From assembly GCF_020687805.1 (NCBI RefSeq), contig NZ_JAJEWQ010000004.1:434001-498000 (forward strand): DNA of 64,000 nucleotides. Direction: 5' to 3'. The notes beneath the pieces are model-generated. The model was not told where the DNA came from, made no database searches, and was given only the letters and a program-made list of their open reading frames with translations. The DNA is from Planctobacterium marinum (lineage in GTDB: Bacteria; Pseudomonadota; Gammaproteobacteria; Enterobacterales; Alteromonadaceae). Positions 62,616-64,000 of this stretch are shown here, in pieces. Positions within the stretch are counted from its first letter, which is position 1; each line of letters begins with the position of its first letter. The position numbers were made by a program, and so were the translations under genes.

Positions 62616-62702
62616 TGGTACCAGAGGCCGGACTTGAACCGGCACAGTGTTGCCACCGGCGGATTTTGAATCCGCTGCGTCTACCAATTTCGCCACTCTG
62701 GC
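62616..62702 (-). tRNA. tRNA-Leu (anticodon CAA)
   Basis: An 87-nt gene with encoded CCA. Acceptor GCCAGAG, D loop with AATTGGTAGAC, anticodon stem GCGGA/TCCGC around TTCAAAA (anticodon CAA, codon UUG), long class II variable arm GGTGGCAACACTG, T arm GCCGGTTCAAGTCCGGC. Host gene used as attachment site: its 3' part is repeated at 35.4, 32.2 and 27.8 kb. Confidence 0.96.
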
Positions 62703-62732
62703 ATCAAATTTTGATGTCTGCAAAGTACTAAA

Positions 62733-62749
62733 ACTTTGCAAATCTTTGC
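62733..62749. repeat. TTTGC direct-repeat motif, att copy 4
   Basis: ACTTTGCAAATCTTTGC, 62 bp beyond the duplicated part of the intact tRNA; same layout as the other three copies. Confidence 0.55.
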
Positions 62750-62828
62750 AAGCAATTTTTTGCTTTTTAAAGTCTAAAGGTGCTTACCTTTCAATGACTT
62801 GCCATCTTGATGCCGCTAGACACAGGCA

Positions 62829-62869
62829 ATTTTGAATCCGCTGCGTCTACCAATTTCGCCACTCTGGCA
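62829..62869 (-). repeat. tRNA-Leu 5' fragment
   Basis: About 41 bp match the tRNA-Leu 5' half from the start to the anticodon loop (ATTTTGAATCCGCTGCG to CTCTGGCA on the plus strand) with no 3' half. The complement of the 3' fragments further left, so probably the remains of a second tRNA-Leu copy. Confidence 0.8.
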
Positions 62870-63071
62870 CATTATATTGTTTTTTGGTTTCATGGTTACC
62901 TGTTAGTCAGGTAATGTCTACCAATTTACTCGCTACCGTCCATGGTGCTCGCCCTTCGGGCCATGCTTCGCATGTTCAAATTTGTTCCCTACAAATTTGT
63001 CGCCACTCTGGCACATCATATTGTGTTTTGATTTCTTAGTTACCTGTTAGTCAGGTAATGTCTACCAATTT
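62857..63071. repeat. Tandem 71-72 bp repeat with tRNA-Leu ends
   Basis: Two copies (62857-62927, 63001-63071) of a unit that starts CGCCACTCTGGCACAT, contains the hairpin TTACCTG-TTAG-CAGGTAA, and ends TCTACCAATTT. The 62928-63000 interval between them is the hairpin-rich insert, copy 2. Both ends of the unit are tRNA-Leu pieces. Confidence 0.75.
62930..63000 (-). repeat. Hairpin-rich MITE-like insert, copy 2
   Basis: GCCC-TTC-GGGC, CATGC-TTC-GCATG and ACAAATTTG-TTCCCTA-CAAATTTGT stems in a row. Reverse-complemented, GAACATGCGAAGCATGG then CCCGAAGGGCGA matches copy 1 near 27.81 kb. It splits a tRNA-Leu 5' fragment between TCTACCAATTT and CGCCACTCTGGCA. Confidence 0.6.
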
Positions 63072-63289
63072 CTTCTGACCATTAGCCGGTCAGGAGGCGA
63101 GAATTATATGCAGTGAGATTTTACATGCAAGTGTTTTATTACGCTTTTTGGTCAGTGTGGTGAAATAATACCCGGATTTTTCGGGTTCTCCTTGTCAAGG
63201 GGTTACAGAGGGAGAGCCTCGGGTTAAAAAGCGCAGAAAAACAACCTGGATACTGGTAGACTTTGCGCAAATTTCTCGGAGTATTATGT

Positions 63290-63796
63290 GTGCCTAAAGA
63301 GCAATTGCTAGTCGGATTCCCGCGCGCGGGATTTTTGCGCCGTTTAGCGGCCATGGTTTACGATATCTTAGTTGCCGTCGCGGTAGGTATGGTTGCCGCT
63401 ATGGTAATGACGGTTACGCTGATCTTGTTGTTTGAAAATGGCGTGCTGGATAAACAAGGCTATGAGCATGTCAGCGACATTATTCAACATTCTGTGCTGT
63501 ACAAAAGCATTGTTCAGGGCTGGGTGTTTCTCTGGGTGACAGGCTTTTTTGTCTGGTTCTGGCGCAACGGTGGGCAAACCATTGGCATGCGTGCCTGGCG
63601 TATGAGGTTGTTCAGCACCAACGATAAACCAATGGGTTATGGCCGTGCCTTTTTGCGCATGGTGTTTTCTTTAGGCGGACTGGGAACGTTGCTGGTATTG
63701 CTGGATGTTAAAAATAAACAATCGCTGCAAGACCGACTGGCAAAAACTGAAATGCGCGTACTCACCAAAGAAGCCAATGATCACAAGCAGTGGTAA
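63290..63796 (+). CDS. RDD-family membrane protein
   Basis: A 168-residue inner-membrane protein. Start GTG at 63290 because CGGAG lies 8 bp upstream; the family-typical FPRAGFLRRLAAMVYDILVAV opens right after. RDD signature: Arg in FLRRLAAMVYD, and Asp residues later, with three hydrophobic helices; GQTIGMRAWRMRLF and GRAFLRMVFSLGG are conserved. The family is thought to be transport- or ion-related. Backbone gene to the right of the island. Confidence 0.88.
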   Translation: MPKEQLLVGFPRAGFLRRLAAMVYDILVAVAVGMVAAMVMTVTLILLFENGVLDKQGYEHVSDIIQHSVLYKSIVQGWVFLWVTGFFVWFWRNGGQTIGMRAWRMRLFSTNDKPMGYGRAFLRMVFSLGGLGTLLVLLDVKNKQSLQDRLAKTEMRVLTKEANDHKQW

Positions 63797-63937
63797 GCCT
63801 AAGCGTCGATATGCAGCCTACCCTCAACATCTTTATTCAATCAGTATAATTTAAATTACTGATTAAAATCTCTGAAACTAATCGTCTATGCTCCGGTCTA
63901 TGGGAATTGTGCAGTAACTTTAGACACGGAGAACCCG

Positions 63938-64000
63938 ATGACTTTTTTGGAAAGCCTGACCATCAGAAAGCGATTGGCTTATGGATTTGGCGTAATATTA
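63938..64000 (+). CDS. Methyl-accepting chemotaxis protein (N-terminal part)
   Basis: The first 21 residues, MTFLESLTIRKRLAYGFGVI, are the cytosolic start and beginning of the first membrane helix typical of chemoreceptors (SIRxRLxxGFG). The gene runs off the window. Identity rests only on this short stretch. Confidence 0.55.
   Translation, partial: MTFLESLTIRKRLAYGFGVIL

Larger units (their letters stand above)
35417..62702. mobile_element. Island C at tRNA-Leu (27 kb defence island)
   Basis: Bounded on the left by a tRNA-Leu 3' fragment and on the right by the intact tRNA-Leu. Holds two tyrosine recombinases, DRT3, XRE-ImmA/PIN, HEPN plus tRNA-like RNA, kinase-regulator-flagellin genes, a Rep-like module, an AAA ATPase gene, NaeI-type restriction-modification and a long Argonaute with membrane partner. 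No conjugation genes, so transfer would need help. Confidence 0.75.
62703..63289. other. 587-bp gene-free interval with partial tRNA-Leu copies
   Basis: Holds the TTTGC motif (62733-62749), a tRNA-Leu 5' fragment (62829-62869), two tandem copies of a 71-72 bp unit (62857-62927 and 63001-63071), and a hairpin-rich insert (62930-63000). CCCGGATTTTTCGGG near 63172 may be a terminator. No credible gene; the short frames here are antisense tRNA. Confidence 0.7.

Noticed and set aside
62553-62741. Short frame of 62 codons across tRNA-Leu
   Set aside because: It is the tRNA-Leu strand read as protein.

Overview
The window looks like a gammaproteobacterial chromosome, most likely a marine Alteromonadales/Alteromonadaceae member. 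This is inferred from protein relatedness (RluF, RlmE, YbiT, a SecDF fusion, a GlyGly-CTERM protein); no species marker is present. Positions 1-27,500 and 62,600-64,000 read as backbone. Between them lies about 35 kb of visibly more AT-rich accessory DNA inserted at a tRNA-Leu(CAA) gene.

Backbone, left: a cobalamin operon on the minus strand (vitamin B12 ABC ATPase and permease, cobT, cobS, start of cobU) sits behind a clear cobalamin riboswitch. Then come a LamG-like secreted protein, a CadC-type regulator broken by a frameshift, the protein AMPylase SelO, a two-TM Nudix protein, a cyclophilin with a GlyGly-CTERM tail, a 13-unit hexanucleotide repeat, the ABC-F protein YbiT, RNA modification and ribosome genes (RluF, TrmH-like, RlmE, YlqF), a kelch protein, a K+/H+ antiporter and a fused SecD-SecF. 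A minus-strand operon led by an ECF42-type sigma factor with its YCII/DGPF, VOC, NTF2-like and GNAT partners follows.

Accessory region: 37-55 bp copies of the 3' part of tRNA-Leu recur at 27.77-27.90, 32.20 and 35.42 kb, all in the same orientation as the intact tRNA at 62.6 kb. They cut the region into three tandem islands. Island A (about 4.4 kb): two small membrane proteins, an OmpR-type two-component system and an IS66 remnant. Island B (about 3.2 kb): ParD/ParE and, translationally coupled to them, a TOTE-type primase-helicase. Island C (about 27 kb) is rich in defence: a two-reverse-transcriptase DRT3 system with a structured ACACACAC-containing RNA candidate; a tyrosine integrase; an XRE-ImmA/PIN pair; a HEPN-type RNase gene whose last codons run into a tRNA-like gene with a greatly enlarged anticodon arm; a histidine kinase/response regulator next to two flagellin genes; a Rep-like module bracketed by identical palindromes; a second tyrosine recombinase with a double-AAA ATPase; a NaeI-type restriction-modification pair; and a long, probably catalytically dead Argonaute with a two-TM partner. 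After the tRNA come tandem partial tRNA copies, an RDD membrane protein and the start of a chemotaxis receptor.

Best candidates for something new are the HEPN/tRNA-like pair at 42.4-43.3 kb and the RNA downstream of the DRT3 reverse transcriptases. Assignments rest on motif reading by eye; no alignment or folding software was run.
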